The notes: generated from the letters alone by a model not told the origin. Numbered from the stretch's first letter, positions 8,609-17,984 are shown. The stretch: 64,000 nt of DNA from Candidatus Ruminococcus avistercoris (GCA_019120315.1 DWVJ01000011.1:51588-115587); one strand, 5' to 3'. Translations and numbers: made by a program.

Positions 8609-10174
8609 CTATTTCAACATCTGATAGGACATCAGCAGATAGAGCCGGGTACGGGGATTGTCAAGATCCAGTCCGGTGATCTGGTGAATCCGGTCCAGCC
8701 GGTAAAACAAAGTGCTGCGGTGGATGAAGAGCGCCCTGGCCGTCTGCACCACGTTGCGTTCCAGCGTCAGGTAGGTTTCCAGGGTTTCACCCAGTTTGGT
8801 ATTGTGTTTTTCATCGTAATCCATCAGCGTGCGGATTTCCGCAGCGCAGAGATAATCGCTGGAGATATCTTCGCAAACCTTGTGGGACATATAATCCAGA
8901 GCGCAGTCCTTGAAATAAAAGCACCAGCTGGTATCGTCTGTGACAGGGCCGTATTCCAGAGCGATGGAGGCCTGCCGGTAAGCCACGTGAAGCTGGGAGA
9001 AATCATGGATTTCATTGCTCAAACCTATCTTGAACAGTCCCTCCCGCAGCAGGTAGGAGATATCGCTGACGATCTGCGCAGAGGTATTATTGCCCGCGGT
9101 TTGGTTGACGATGACGACGATGCTGTTGTCATAAAAAAAGGCGTGACTGGAGGACACCTGGGATTCGATGTAACCGAAAGCGCTGGTGCTGAAGGTGGAG
9201 GTCATATCCGCGTGATCGGTGATCAGTTTGAAGACCAGGTACTGATCGTGATAGCCCCAGCTAAGGAAGCGCAGCAGGCGGGATACTTCATGTTCATCGG
9301 TGATGGACTGGTCCAGGATCTTTTTGCAGATTTCTTCCGGGTTTCTCCCCATGCTGCTCCAGAAAATATTCCGGCGTTTGATGGAAGTCAGGATGACTTC
9401 GGACAGGTATTCGATGGCCACGAAATCCCCCGGTTTGATCAGGCTCTGAAGCTCATCCACGCAGATACGGCCCTCATAATGCTGCCCGTTCCAGAGATTC
9501 ATATAAAGAACGCGGTAGCCCCGCTGATTGGCGGAAAAGATGTCGGCGTGACGGGTTTTCAGCGTGTGCAGATACTCTTTGTCAATCTTAAATCCGTTGA
9601 TGGTATCCAGCGGGACCATGGGCCGGCCGTTTCTGGAATCGATCATCCATTTCAGCATTCCCTCCACCCGGTTGGGACAGGCCAGCACATAAAAGTCACT
9701 GTCATGGACGAAAAGAGGGTTCTTGAAGATGTCCTGACTGGCTTTCAGCATATCCTGCAGCGGCGTGTCGCTGAACAGAGCTTTCTGAAGCGCCAGATCC
9801 CAGGAGGCGTATTTCAGGAAAAGATCGGTGGTGAAATCATAGACACTGCCGATGTCTGTGTCCTCGGACAATACGATATAAGAGGTACTGGGGGACAAAA
9901 GACCGGGTTCCGGTTCTCCGATGATGATCAGGGAAACATCCTGAAAGGAGGAAAACAGAGAATTAACCTGAAAAGCCCACAGAATGTAGACGCTGCTGAT
10001 GGAGGGGGTGGTACCGTTGCGGTAATGACGTATGGATTTCAGGGTGGGACGGTTTCCGGAGGGGAAAAATCCCAGAAGTTTATAATGATCTTCGAAGGCA
10101 TCGGCAAGAATCTGCATGTTCAGCAGAAAGCCTTTCTGTTCGCTTAACTGTTCGGAATAGGTTTTGCGGTACAT
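8609..10174 (-). CDS. PucR-family helix-turn-helix regulator
   Basis: 521 residues from the ATG at 10174 (GGAAGGAAG upstream); a GTG at 10204 would add 10 residues. The C-terminus is the PucR HTH: VVQTARALFIHRSTLFYRLDRIHQITGLDLDNP, then RLYLLMSYQMLK. The central part resembles the CdaR/PucR GGDEF-like region and the N-terminus has no recognised domain. PucR proteins sense purine-degradation or small organic-acid metabolites. It lies 65 bases downstream of a UroD-family gene on the same strand, and the gap holds a perfect inverted repeat. The same UroD-PucR pairing recurs at 60.3-62.9 kb, which suggests the regulator controls its UroD neighbours. Confidence 0.88.
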   Translation of the reverse strand: MYRKTYSEQLSEQKGFLLNMQILADAFEDHYKLLGFFPSGNRPTLKSIRHYRNGTTPSISSVYILWAFQVNSLFSSFQDVSLIIIGEPEPGLLSPSTSYIVLSEDTDIGSVYDFTTDLFLKYASWDLALQKALFSDTPLQDMLKASQDIFKNPLFVHDSDFYVLACPNRVEGMLKWMIDSRNGRPMVPLDTINGFKIDKEYLHTLKTRHADIFSANQRGYRVLYMNLWNGQHYEGRICVDELQSLIKPGDFVAIEYLSEVILTSIKRRNIFWSSMGRNPEEICKKILDQSITDEHEVSRLLRFLSWGYHDQYLVFKLITDHADMTSTFSTSAFGYIESQVSSSHAFFYDNSIVVIVNQTAGNNTSAQIVSDISYLLREGLFKIGLSNEIHDFSQLHVAYRQASIALEYGPVTDDTSWCFYFKDCALDYMSHKVCEDISSDYLCAAEIRTLMDYDEKHNTKLGETLETYLTLERNVVQTARALFIHRSTLFYRLDRIHQITGLDLDNPRTRLYLLMSYQMLK

Positions 10175-10193
10175 GGTTCTTTCTTCCTTCCGT

Positions 10194-10229
10194 GAACAAA
10201 GCACAGGAGTAAAATCCCGTGCTTTGTTC
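10194..10229 (-). repeat. Perfect 11-bp inverted repeat (14-nt centre) between UroD-family gene and PucR
   Basis: GAACAAAGCAC (10194-10204) and GTGCTTTGTTC (10219-10229) are exact reverse complements. In RNA the inner bases can extend the stem by about 4 pairs. There is no T-tract on the downstream side, so it is a regulator site, an RNA processing/stability hairpin or an attenuator rather than a classical terminator. A repeat of the same geometry sits in the equivalent junction at 61363-61400. Confidence 0.7.
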
Positions 10230-10239
10230 GGAAAATATA

Positions 10240-11238
10240 TTATACGTTATAAGTTTCTTTGTTGTAGCGGCTGATCTCGTCAGTGATGATGGGGTCAACA
10301 TGGGGATAAATGGTTCCGGCCAGTCCATAGGTGATACAGGGGATGAAATGTCCGCCCGGACCGTAGGTTTCGCAGGTTTTCCGTACGCTGGCGCGGATCT
10401 CTTCCTCCGTAGCGTCCACCCGGTCGATGGTGGCGTCCACGCCGCCCATGAGAGTCATGCGGCCGCCCAGCTGTTTCTGCAGCTTGGGAATATCGTTCTC
10501 CGGCAGTACGCCCTGCCAGATCTGAACGCCGATTTCCACCATATCTTCCACGATGGGCTCCAGGAAAGAGTCGGCATGGTGGATCACGATGACATCATGT
10601 TCCCGCATATAGCCGTAGATTCTGCGGTAATGCTCTTTGAAGAATTCTCTCCAGATATCCGGATCCATGAACAGGCTGTGTTTTGCACCCCAGTCATCAT
10701 GGGAAAGGATGGCATCCGGTTTCAGGTTGTCAACGATCATTTTGGCATACTGGAAACGGTACTCGGCGATTCTGGCGACCAGACGTTTCATATCATCCGG
10801 CTCCAGCAGGAAATTCATCAGCGTATCTTCAAATCCCATGAGGAAATGACACTGTTCAAAGATACCGGTTCCCATAAAGCCCATCACCAGTTTCTCGCTG
10901 CGGTCCACTTCGGCGGCGCTGGCAAGAGCGGCTTCCCATCCGTCGCTGCAGTTGGCTGCCAGATCAGGAACTTTTACATATTTTTCCCATTCAGTCACAT
11001 CCGGGCAGACCTTATTGCTCTCTGTCACATGAGGCATCGGGCCGGGTGCGTCCTGGGGGAAGAGAATTTCCGTTCCCCATCTGTCCACGGAGTTGGTGCC
11101 GCGGACACGGTTGCCGCGGGTGTAAACGCTTAAGGGATCGTTCCCGATATGTACGAAAGGTTCATACTGATTTACCAGGCGATCCGGTTTGCCGTCGACT
11201 TTGATAGTTTCCAGCAGGTTTTCTTTTGGTGTCAACAT
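10240..11238 (-). CDS. UroD-family protein lacking the zinc-ligand Cys
   Basis: 332 residues, a UroD-like TIM barrel starting MLTPKENLLETIKVDGKPDR. It has the acidic HDDWG motif (180-184) seen in the other copies. At the usual H-x-C site it reads H220-H-A222-D, so the first Cys ligand is replaced by Ala, while a distal Cys remains in GGHFIPC. It may bind metal differently or not use a corrinoid-type methyl transfer site. TGGAGGG precedes the ATG. A -10/-35 pair and an imperfect 13-bp inverted repeat lie upstream. PucR follows on the same strand, probably co-transcribed. Confidence 0.85.
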   Translation of the reverse strand: MLTPKENLLETIKVDGKPDRLVNQYEPFVHIGNDPLSVYTRGNRVRGTNSVDRWGTEILFPQDAPGPMPHVTESNKVCPDVTEWEKYVKVPDLAANCSDGWEAALASAAEVDRSEKLVMGFMGTGIFEQCHFLMGFEDTLMNFLLEPDDMKRLVARIAEYRFQYAKMIVDNLKPDAILSHDDWGAKHSLFMDPDIWREFFKEHYRRIYGYMREHDVIVIHHADSFLEPIVEDMVEIGVQIWQGVLPENDIPKLQKQLGGRMTLMGGVDATIDRVDATEEEIRASVRKTCETYGPGGHFIPCITYGLAGTIYPHVDPIITDEISRYNKETYNV

Positions 11239-11284
11239 AACAATCCCTCCAGTCTTCTCTTAATCGTGTTTGCTCACTCCAATA

Positions 11285-11326
11285 AAAGGAAAGTACTCAT
11301 ACAAAAGGTTTATAGTATTTTCCTTT
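11285..11326 (-). repeat. 13-bp imperfect inverted repeat in the leader of the UroD-family gene at 11238
   Basis: AAAGGAAAGTACT (11285-11297) and AGTATTTTCCTTT (11314-11326) match at 12 of 13 positions around a 16-nt centre. It lies between the predicted transcription start and the start codon. It could be an operator or an RNA leader hairpin. No protein can be assigned. Confidence 0.55.
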
Positions 11327-11336
11327 GCTTTTTTTC

Positions 11337-11365
11337 ATTATACTACAGCAAAACAGGGGGAACAA
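11337..11365 (-). promoter_or_regulatory. Sigma-A type promoter for the UroD-PucR unit
   Basis: On the minus strand TTGTTC (11365-11360), 17 bases, then TATAAT (11342-11337). The -10 is perfect and the -35 weak. It would give a leader of about 90 nt containing the inverted repeat at 11285-11326. Confidence 0.55.
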
Positions 11366-11439
11366 TGATACAGAGGATGCCATATGTCCGGCGCGGACTG
11401 AACAGTCTGTACGATGTGTCTGAAAATCGGGAAATTAGG

Positions 11440-11468
11440 TTTTCAGAAAAATGTAAAAATGATACACT
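11440..11468 (+). promoter_or_regulatory. Promoter candidate for the N-acetyltransferase gene
   Basis: TTTTCA, 17-base spacer, TACACT. The -10 ends 35 bases before the preferred start at 11504. Moderate match to sigma-A consensus. Confidence 0.4.
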
Positions 11469-11503
11469 AAAAAGGAATGTGAAAGATGGGAGGCATTATC
11501 GTT

Positions 11504-12298
11504 ATGTATGAAGAACTGTACCGGCCGCTTCCGGATGTCAATGCCTATCTGGAAAGGCTGAATATACCCCAAAAGGATGTGTGTGATGAAGCGTATCTGG
11601 ATGAACTTATTACGGCGCACCAGTGTGAAATTCCTTTTGAAAATATGGATGTGATGAAAAAAAGGACGATTTCTCTGGCTGTGGACGACCTGTTTGATAA
11701 AATTATCCGCAGAAAAAGAGGAGGATACTGTTTCGAACTGAACTCTCTGTTTTGCCATTTGCTGAATGCCCTGGGATTTGAGGCTTATGGCTGCAGAAGC
11801 CGCATCCTGCGGGGAAAGGATTATCTGCCGCCTGTACTGCACAGAGGGAATCTGGTCTATCTGAAGGACGGCGTGTATTACTGCGATGTGGGATACGGAG
11901 GCCCGCAGCCCGGCGCATCTGTCAAAGTAGAGGACGGATATGAGAAAACCATCGCAGGCAGGACATTTCGTATGAAGAAGGCGGATGAGTACTGGTGGAC
12001 TCTGTGCCGCCGTCTGGAAGACGAATGGGAAGAAGTGATGCAGTTTACGGTTATGAATCAGGCGGAAGTGGATTTCGTGCCGATCAACTTTTACTGCTCC
12101 ACCCATCCGGATTCGGTTTTCGTGCAGCGGTACATGCTGAACAGGAGACTGAAAAACGGCAGCATTTCCCTGATTGAGGATCTGTTTGCAAAAACGGTGG
12201 ACGGCGTACATACGGAAGAGAAGGTAACCAGCCGGGAGCGGTTCTGCCAGCTGGTGGAGACAGAGTTTGGAATTCCGGATGCCCGGTCCATCCTCTGA
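11504..12298 (+). CDS. Arylamine N-acetyltransferase (NAT)
   Basis: 264 residues from the ATG at 11504, which has GGGAGG 10 bases upstream; an in-frame ATG at 11486 has a poorer site. It transfers acetyl from acetyl-CoA to aromatic amines or hydrazines in the cytosol. The catalytic triad is visible: Cys in RGGYCFELNSLF, His in VLHRGNLV, Asp in YYCDVGYGGPQPG. IPFENMDVM near the N-terminus is also diagnostic. Length is normal for bacterial NAT. It is the only plus-strand gene between two minus-strand UroD units, and a terminator shared with the convergent gene follows it. Confidence 0.95.
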   Translation: MYEELYRPLPDVNAYLERLNIPQKDVCDEAYLDELITAHQCEIPFENMDVMKKRTISLAVDDLFDKIIRRKRGGYCFELNSLFCHLLNALGFEAYGCRSRILRGKDYLPPVLHRGNLVYLKDGVYYCDVGYGGPQPGASVKVEDGYEKTIAGRTFRMKKADEYWWTLCRRLEDEWEEVMQFTVMNQAEVDFVPINFYCSTHPDSVFVQRYMLNRRLKNGSISLIEDLFAKTVDGVHTEEKVTSRERFCQLVETEFGIPDARSIL

Positions 12299-12312
12299 TA
12301 TGAAATAGTAAA

Positions 12313-12342
12313 AGCAGCGGAAAAATTCTCCGCTGCTTTTTT
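12313..12342 (+). terminator. Bidirectional intrinsic terminator
   Basis: AGCAGCGGA and TCCGCTGCT form a 9-bp stem with a 7-nt loop, followed by TTTTT on the plus strand; on the minus strand TTTT follows the stem too. It serves both NAT and the convergent UroD-family gene. Confidence 0.85.
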
Positions 12343-12347
12343 GACAC

Positions 12348-13406
12348 TCATTTTTCAGCCAGTTCTATATATTTCAGCCGGCTGTAGCGATATAGTTCAT
12401 CTGCCAGATTAACCGCTCTGTCCGGTTTTTCATCTCTCAGACGGCAGGCGAACCGTCCGGTCATGGCCAGATCGTCCACAGTTTTGTGAATGTGGGCGAC
12501 GGCATCCTCGTCACTCATATCCGCCGGGATGATGTACAGAGTACACTGAGCCAGGTCCTTGCCGTATTCTTTCATGATAGCCGCCTTGTCGTTGGCGCTG
12601 TCCTGTCCTTCCCAGGCATCGAAGCCTGCTTCGATGATCAGCGGCATCAGTGTACTGATGCATCCGCAGGAGTGAAGGCATACATACATTCCCAGATCGT
12701 GGCATACTTTGGTGATCTTTTTGTACTGGGGCAGCAGCAGCTCCTTATAGATTTCGGGAGAGAAGAAGGTGCTTCTCTGTGTTCCCATATCATCGTGGAA
12801 CAGAATCATGTCTGCGTGATATACGTCATGGGCGATCCGGATCAGTTCGATATGCCACTCGGCCAGTCTGTCGTAAAATTCGGTCAGAAGCTCCGGTTCT
12901 TCCAGCAGATAGCAGAATGCATCCTCAAAGCTGGTCAGATCGGCTGTTCTCTCGAAAAATCCGTTTACGATGACGAAATAGGACAGGCGGTCTTCGGCGA
13001 TTCTGCCCTTATAGTTTTCATCGTAATCTTTCTGCCAGTCGATGGCGGACAGATCGGGGAAGGGGAGTTCTTCCTTCCAGTTGGCCAGATCAGAGAGCCG
13101 GCGTGTTCCCGGCTTCACCATGGCGGCTTTGGTCAGGGGTTCGTATACCCATTCGATGCCGAACCAGTCGGTGCCGCCGAAGGCTCTGGCCTTTGCGTCC
13201 GGCATAACCATAGGCTGAATCGCGTTATTGTCGTAGGTCTGGTTGGGAACCCACAGAGGCATCTCGCCGTTCAGCATGCGCAGCATGTTTTCCTTTGGCG
13301 TGATGGGACGATTCTGTTTGGGAACAATACAGTCCGGTGCGCCATAGATGCCGGGCATGTTGTACTGACCGATGATTTCCAGTTCTTTTTCATTGAAGTT
13401 TGCCAT
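12348..13406 (-). CDS. UroD-family protein, methyltransferase-like
   Basis: 352 residues. After an extra N-terminal stretch of about 30 residues the UroD barrel begins at ITPKENMLRMLNGEMPLWVP. FHDDMG (203-208) and LHSCG with His245-x-Cys247 are present, and a further Cys in GRFACRL near the C-terminus could complete an H-x-C...C zinc site as in MtaA/MtbA. By family knowledge it may bind a methylated substrate or a methyl-corrinoid. It is the second gene of an operon with the DASS permease, 24 bases downstream; ACGGAGG precedes the ATG. A bidirectional terminator follows it. Confidence 0.87.
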   Translation of the reverse strand: MANFNEKELEIIGQYNMPGIYGAPDCIVPKQNRPITPKENMLRMLNGEMPLWVPNQTYDNNAIQPMVMPDAKARAFGGTDWFGIEWVYEPLTKAAMVKPGTRRLSDLANWKEELPFPDLSAIDWQKDYDENYKGRIAEDRLSYFVIVNGFFERTADLTSFEDAFCYLLEEPELLTEFYDRLAEWHIELIRIAHDVYHADMILFHDDMGTQRSTFFSPEIYKELLLPQYKKITKVCHDLGMYVCLHSCGCISTLMPLIIEAGFDAWEGQDSANDKAAIMKEYGKDLAQCTLYIIPADMSDEDAVAHIHKTVDDLAMTGRFACRLRDEKPDRAVNLADELYRYSRLKYIELAEK

Positions 13407-13430
13407 AAGAATACCTCCGTTTTTGTGTTT

Positions 13431-14822
13431 TTACAGATAACCCAGTATCATCAGACCGATGGGTACCCAGATGGCGACCAGTACAACCAGTACAATCTGG
13501 ATGGGGATCGATACTTTGGGCATATCTGTCATCTTATAGTAGCCGGTGGCGTAGGTGAGCAGCGGTACGGTATCCAGCGGAAGCAGGAAACAGCAGGCTG
13601 CACAGATTACCAGCGGCAGAATCAGCAGGGTGGGAGAATATCCCCAGGCTTCCGCCAGGGAGATAAAGGGACCGCCCAGCATGGAGATCAGCGCGGGGCC
13701 GATGGGGATCGGGATCAGCAGCACGAAAACGATGATGGAGATCAGTGCTACGATCAGGAATACCGGCAGGCTGATGTCGTTGGAAAAAAGGATAGCTACC
13801 AGCCACTCGCTTACTCCGTTGGCAGACAGAGCATTGCCCAGGGACATCATGGTTCCGATGAGGAAAAAGGATGCCCAGCTGACACTTCTGGTGTAGTCCT
13901 TCCAGTTCAGGATGCTGATGCCAGGGATAAAGAAAAAGGCAAATCCCACAGTTCCCACCACGGTGACATTCAAAACGGGGAACCAGGAAGACAGAATCCA
14001 TAAAACCAGCAGAGCCAGTACCACACAGGTTACGTATTTTTCCTGAAAATCAAATTTGGAAGGAATATTCAGGCTGGTGATATATTCGTTGATCTTTTCC
14101 GGGGCGATTTCGGCCGGTTTGAATACTTTGGCGATGACAAACCAGGAAAAGATCAAAGAGACGATGGCTATGGGTGTGCCGATCAGCATCCATTCCACAA
14201 AGGACAGGCGGATGCCGGCGTCTGCCAGAAAGTCGATTCCCAGAAGGTTCAGGGGACTTCCGGCGGGGGTGATCATACCGCCGATCATGCTGGCGATGGG
14301 CAGGCCGATCATGAACGCTTTGCCGCTGCGGGCGTGTTCTTCTCTGTCATCGTATACCCGCAGAAAACTGATCACCACAGAGATCAGTACGGCGGTGGTG
14401 GCCACATTGGACATGATGGATGACATCAGGGCGGCGCACAGCATCAGCGCCAGCAGGATTCTTTTGGTCCGGGCTCCGAACAGCCGGATCAGAACCACCA
14501 GCAGCCGTTTGGAAAGGGGCACTTTGGCGATGGCCTCTGAAAGACCGAAGGAAACCAATACAAAAAACAGAATGTGATTGGTATATCCGGACAAAGCGTC
14601 GGAGACGGTTGGACTGACTCCGAAGATAACCATCAAAGCGATGCCCAGCATACAGGTGATGCCGATGGGCAGGGGCTCTGTTACCAGAGCGATGATAATA
14701 GCGATCAGTACGCCCAGCGTGCGAATGCCGGCGGTGCTAAGCCCGATGCTCTCCGGTACAAAAAACATGGCGATCAGTACTGCGACAGACAGTATGGCGC
14801 CGATCAGTTGAGTTCGTTTCAT
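13431..14822 (-). CDS. DASS/SLC13-family anion permease
   Basis: 463-residue inner-membrane protein with about 11-12 hydrophobic segments. SNVATTAVL (about 140) and PAGSPLNLLG (about 190) correspond to the SNT and hairpin motifs of divalent anion:Na+ symporters; the second inverted half has IPIPIGPALISMLGGP and LPLDTVPLLTYATG. Family substrates are di- and tricarboxylates, sulfate or related anions. AAGGAGGAAA lies before the ATG. The next gene, on the same strand, is a UroD-family protein; this permease-UroD pairing recurs at 56.5-58.9 kb and suggests the permease imports the substrate of the UroD proteins. Confidence 0.9.
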   Translation of the reverse strand: MKRTQLIGAILSVAVLIAMFFVPESIGLSTAGIRTLGVLIAIIIALVTEPLPIGITCMLGIALMVIFGVSPTVSDALSGYTNHILFFVLVSFGLSEAIAKVPLSKRLLVVLIRLFGARTKRILLALMLCAALMSSIMSNVATTAVLISVVISFLRVYDDREEHARSGKAFMIGLPIASMIGGMITPAGSPLNLLGIDFLADAGIRLSFVEWMLIGTPIAIVSLIFSWFVIAKVFKPAEIAPEKINEYITSLNIPSKFDFQEKYVTCVVLALLVLWILSSWFPVLNVTVVGTVGFAFFFIPGISILNWKDYTRSVSWASFFLIGTMMSLGNALSANGVSEWLVAILFSNDISLPVFLIVALISIIVFVLLIPIPIGPALISMLGGPFISLAEAWGYSPTLLILPLVICAACCFLLPLDTVPLLTYATGYYKMTDMPKVSIPIQIVLVVLVAIWVPIGLMILGYL

Positions 14823-14953
14823 ACATTTCCTCCTTTTTCATGGTTATCGTTATTTTAGCGGTTTTTCATGAGGATGAATATACTACATAAAGTAAGATAA
14901 TTTTCCTTTTTTTCGTACGGAATGTCGTAGATATTTTGTGAGATATGTAATTT

Positions 14954-14982
14954 TTGCGGAGGATGATTCGATATTTTATATA
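14954..14982 (+). promoter_or_regulatory. Promoter candidate for the small XRE regulator
   Basis: TTGCGG, 17-base spacer, TATATA. It ends 40 bases before the ATG at 15022. The 199-bp divergent gap must also hold the promoter of the minus-strand permease; a TAGTATATT stretch near 14875 is a candidate for that. Confidence 0.45.
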
Positions 14983-15021
14983 TAAAACCAACAATGGAAT
15001 GGAAAAGGAGGACTGTAATTA

Positions 15022-15237
15022 ATGAGGGAGAAAGATAAAAGGGAACTGAGCAGGTCAATCCGCCTGTCGCGCAAAGACAGGGGCATGACGCAGGAGCAGC
15101 TGGCCAGGGAACTGGATGTGGATCGGACTTATATCTGCGCTATTGAAAACGGAAGGCGCAGACCGTCTTTGCGGCTTATGATTCGGCTGTCGGAGATATT
15201 GGAAATTGACCTTCTGACGCTGATACTGGACAGATGA
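15022..15237 (+). CDS. Small XRE-family helix-turn-helix protein
   Basis: 71 residues, almost entirely an HTH_3 domain: LSRKDRGMTQEQLARELDVDR, then TYICAIENGRRRPS for the recognition helix. No effector domain. AAAGGAGGA precedes the ATG by about 11 bases. It is divergent from the DASS permease, which makes it a candidate local regulator, and 89 bases upstream of dapF. Function not assignable beyond DNA binding. Confidence 0.85.
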   Translation: MREKDKRELSRSIRLSRKDRGMTQEQLARELDVDRTYICAIENGRRRPSLRLMIRLSEILEIDLLTLILDR

Positions 15238-15326
15238 GGAAAGAAAAATGTTTATTGGGAAGGGTTGGCCTCTTGCAACGGCGGGTAATCTATGATTAAA
15301 TAAGCTTTAGAAAAGGAGGAGTCCGA

Positions 15327-16160
15327 ATGAAATTTACAAAGATGCATGGTATCGGAAATGATTACGTTTATGTGAACTGTCTGCAGGAGAAAGTGGAAGA
15401 TCCCTCCGGGACAGCCAGAAAGATAAGCGACCGTCATTTTGGGATTGGTTCTGACGGCCTGATTCTGATCAAACCGTCGGAGAAGGCAGATTTTCAGATG
15501 GATATGTACAATGCGGACGGTTCCAAAGGAGCGATGTGCGGGAATGGGATCCGCTGTGTGGCAAAATATGTCTACGATTATGGACTGACAGATAAAACCA
15601 GCATTTCTGTGGAAACAGGAAGCGGAATCAAATATCTGGATCTTACCGTGGAAAACAATAAGGTAACCATGGTGAAAGTGGATATGGGAGAGCCGGATCT
15701 GACGGCATCGCATATTCCCATAAAAGCACAGACGGAGCAGGTGATCGACGAACCCATCGAAGTGGATGGAAAAACCTACCGGATCACGGGAGTGTCCATG
15801 GGGAATCCCCACGGGGTAGTGTTTCTGGACGATATCGACAGCCTTGATATAGAAAAAATCGGCCCGTCTTTTGAAAACCATGTCCGTTTTCCGGACAGGA
15901 TCAATACGGAATTTGTCCAGCTGGATAACCGCAGCCATGTGCGGATGAGAGTCTGGGAACGGGGTTCCGGGGAAACGCTGGCCTGCGGAACAGGAGCCTG
16001 CGCTGTGGCGGTGGCCTGCGTGGTAAACGGTCTGACCCAAAGAGAGGTGACGGTCAGTCTGCGAGGAGGAGATCTTAAGATCTGCTGGGATGAAAAGGAC
16101 GGCCATGTGTACATGACCGGACCGGCCACTGTGGTGTTTGACGGAGAAATTGAGCTGTAA
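15327..16160 (+). CDS. dapF: Diaminopimelate epimerase
   Basis: 277 residues, normal for DapF. It interconverts LL- and meso-diaminopimelate in lysine and peptidoglycan synthesis. The two catalytic cysteines are seen in MCGNGIRC (about residue 72) and ACGTGACA (about 217), together with [14 protein letters not shown] at the start. AAAAGGAGG lies 8 bases before the ATG. It is followed 14 bases later by dapL, forming the two-gene end of the aminotransferase variant of the DAP pathway. Confidence 0.97.
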   Translation: MKFTKMHGIGNDYVYVNCLQEKVEDPSGTARKISDRHFGIGSDGLILIKPSEKADFQMDMYNADGSKGAMCGNGIRCVAKYVYDYGLTDKTSISVETGSGIKYLDLTVENNKVTMVKVDMGEPDLTASHIPIKAQTEQVIDEPIEVDGKTYRITGVSMGNPHGVVFLDDIDSLDIEKIGPSFENHVRFPDRINTEFVQLDNRSHVRMRVWERGSGETLACGTGACAVAVACVVNGLTQREVTVSLRGGDLKICWDEKDGHVYMTGPATVVFDGEIEL

Positions 16161-16174
16161 GAGGAGGAATCATC

Positions 16175-17389
16175 ATGTTTAAAATCAACGAAAATTATCT
16201 GAAACTGCCGGGGAGCTATCTGTTTTCCACGATAGCAAAAAAAGTGAATGCCTATCAGGCGGAACATCCGGATTGCAAGATTATCCGTCTGGGCATCGGA
16301 GATGTGACGCAGCCGCTGGCGCCTGCTATCATCACGGCTCTTCACGATGCGGTGGAGGAGATGGGAGATGCCAGGACATTCCATGGCTATGCGCCGGATC
16401 TGGGATATGAGTTTCTAAGAAAGGCCATCGCCCAAAATGATTATAGCGACAGAGGGTGCGATATCCAGCCGGATGAAATTTTTGTCTCCGATGGAGCAAA
16501 ATGCGACTCTGGAAATATCCAGGAAATTTTCAGCGTGGATAATAAAATTGCCGTCTGCGATCCTGTGTATCCCGTATACGTGGACACCAATGTGATGGCG
16601 GGACGCACCGGAACGTATGATCCCAAAACAGAAACCTGGAGCGACGTGATCTATATGCCCTGTACGGCCGAAAACGGCTTTGCGCCGCAGCTGCCGGATG
16701 AGACGCCGGATCTGATTTACCTGTGTTTCCCCAATAACCCCACGGGAGCCACTATCACAAAAGCCCAGCTTCAGGAGTGGGTGGATTATGCCAACAGGGT
16801 TGGCGCGGTGATCATCTATGACGCCGCTTACGAAGCCTATATTTCGGAAGCAGATGTGCCTCACTCTATCTATGAATGCGAGGGGGCCAGAACCTGCGCC
16901 ATCGAGCTGAGAAGCTTTTCCAAAAACGCCGGCTTTACCGGCGTACGGCTGGGATTCACCGTAGTTCCCAAAGATTTGAAATGCGGCGAGGTTTCCCTGC
17001 ACAGTCTCTGGGCCAGACGTCACGGCACCAAATATAACGGCGCACCCTATATCGTGCAGAAAGCCGGAGAAGCGGTTTATTCGGCAGAAGGCAAAGAGCA
17101 GCTGAAAAAACAGGTGGCTTATTATATGAATAATGCCAAAGTGATCTATCATGGATTGAAGGATGCCGGGTATACCGTATCAGGCGGTGTAAACGCTCCC
17201 TATATCTGGCTGAAGACACCGGATGGTATGGATTCCTGGGCGTTCTTTGATTTCCTGCTGGAGAAAGGAAATGTGGTGGGAACGCCAGGTTCGGGATTTG
17301 GTCCCAGCGGGGAAGGATATTTCCGTCTCACTGCCTTTGGCAGCTATGAAAATACAGTGGAAGCCATTGAGAGAATAAAAAAACTGTAA
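16175..17389 (+). CDS. dapL: LL-diaminopimelate aminotransferase
   Basis: 404-residue PLP fold-type I aminotransferase, converting tetrahydrodipicolinate and glutamate directly to LL-DAP. The start [24 protein letters not shown] and the length are characteristic of DapL. The PLP lysine lies in [24 protein letters not shown] and the Asp/Tyr of [10 protein letters not shown] contact the cofactor. Co-transcribed with dapF (14-base gap, GAGGAGG). A TlpA-like lipoprotein gene starts 19 bases after it, so read-through is possible. Confidence 0.97.
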   Translation: MFKINENYLKLPGSYLFSTIAKKVNAYQAEHPDCKIIRLGIGDVTQPLAPAIITALHDAVEEMGDARTFHGYAPDLGYEFLRKAIAQNDYSDRGCDIQPDEIFVSDGAKCDSGNIQEIFSVDNKIAVCDPVYPVYVDTNVMAGRTGTYDPKTETWSDVIYMPCTAENGFAPQLPDETPDLIYLCFPNNPTGATITKAQLQEWVDYANRVGAVIIYDAAYEAYISEADVPHSIYECEGARTCAIELRSFSKNAGFTGVRLGFTVVPKDLKCGEVSLHSLWARRHGTKYNGAPYIVQKAGEAVYSAEGKEQLKKQVAYYMNNAKVIYHGLKDAGYTVSGGVNAPYIWLKTPDGMDSWAFFDFLLEKGNVVGTPGSGFGPSGEGYFRLTAFGSYENTVEAIERIKKL

Positions 17390-17408
17390 AGCGAAGAAAG
17401 AGAGAAGG

Positions 17409-17984
17409 ATGAAGGGAAAGAATCAAAAAAGAGTGACGGTGCTGATCCTGGCGGCTTTGCTGCTGACAGGCTGTGCCCAAAAGGAAACCGGCCAGGAGAC
17501 AGGACAGGATGCAGGGGAAGAAAAAAGCGGGGTATTGAGCAGTTTTACCGCCACAGACCTGGAAGACAATGAGGTCAGCCAGGAGATTCTGGCTGATTAT
17601 GATCTGACGCTGGTGAATGTCTGGGCTACTTTTTGCGGGCCATGTCTAAGAGAAATGCCTTCGCTGGGAGAACTGGCGGCGGAGTATCAGCCCCAGGGAG
17701 TCAATATCATCGGTATCGTCTCAGATACGCTGACTTCGGAAGGGGAGCTGGATGAGGATCAGGTGGATCTGGCCAGGGATCTGGTGGAGGAGACGAAAGC
17801 GGAATATACCCATCTTCTGCCGTCGCAGGATCTGTTCGGTCTGCTGGGACAGATTTACGCTGTGCCAACCACTTTCTTTGTGGACAGTGAAGGGAATCAG
17901 GTGGGCGACACCTACATGCAGTCCATGTCAAAGGAGGAGCTGAGTGAATTGATCGAGAGTCATTTGGCGCAGGTGCAAGGATGA
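17409..17984 (+). CDS. TlpA-like thioredoxin-fold lipoprotein
   Basis: 191 residues. A lipoprotein signal peptide with lipobox LLTGC (Cys about residue 22) anchors it outside the membrane. The mature part is an AhpC/TSA-redoxin fold with active site ATFCGPCLREMPSL (CxxC) and the cis-Pro segment YAVPTTFFVDSEG. It should reduce or exchange disulfides of exported proteins. Its TGA overlaps the ATG of the tiny CxxC gene (ATGA), which itself overlaps the Fe-S membrane protein, so the three are translationally coupled and probably form one electron-transfer chain. Confidence 0.92.
   Translation: MKGKNQKRVTVLILAALLLTGCAQKETGQETGQDAGEEKSGVLSSFTATDLEDNEVSQEILADYDLTLVNVWATFCGPCLREMPSLGELAAEYQPQGVNIIGIVSDTLTSEGELDEDQVDLARDLVEETKAEYTHLLPSQDLFGLLGQIYAVPTTFFVDSEGNQVGDTYMQSMSKEELSELIESHLAQVQG

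Noticed and set aside
8537..10147. 536-codon plus-strand open frame opposite PucR
   Set aside because: Antisense shadow of the PucR gene, whose minus-strand product has clear family motifs and an RBS.
12486..14003. 505-codon plus-strand frame opposite UroD and the DASS permease
   Set aside because: Spans two well-supported minus-strand genes and their junction; His/Gln/Gly-rich composition typical of antisense frames.
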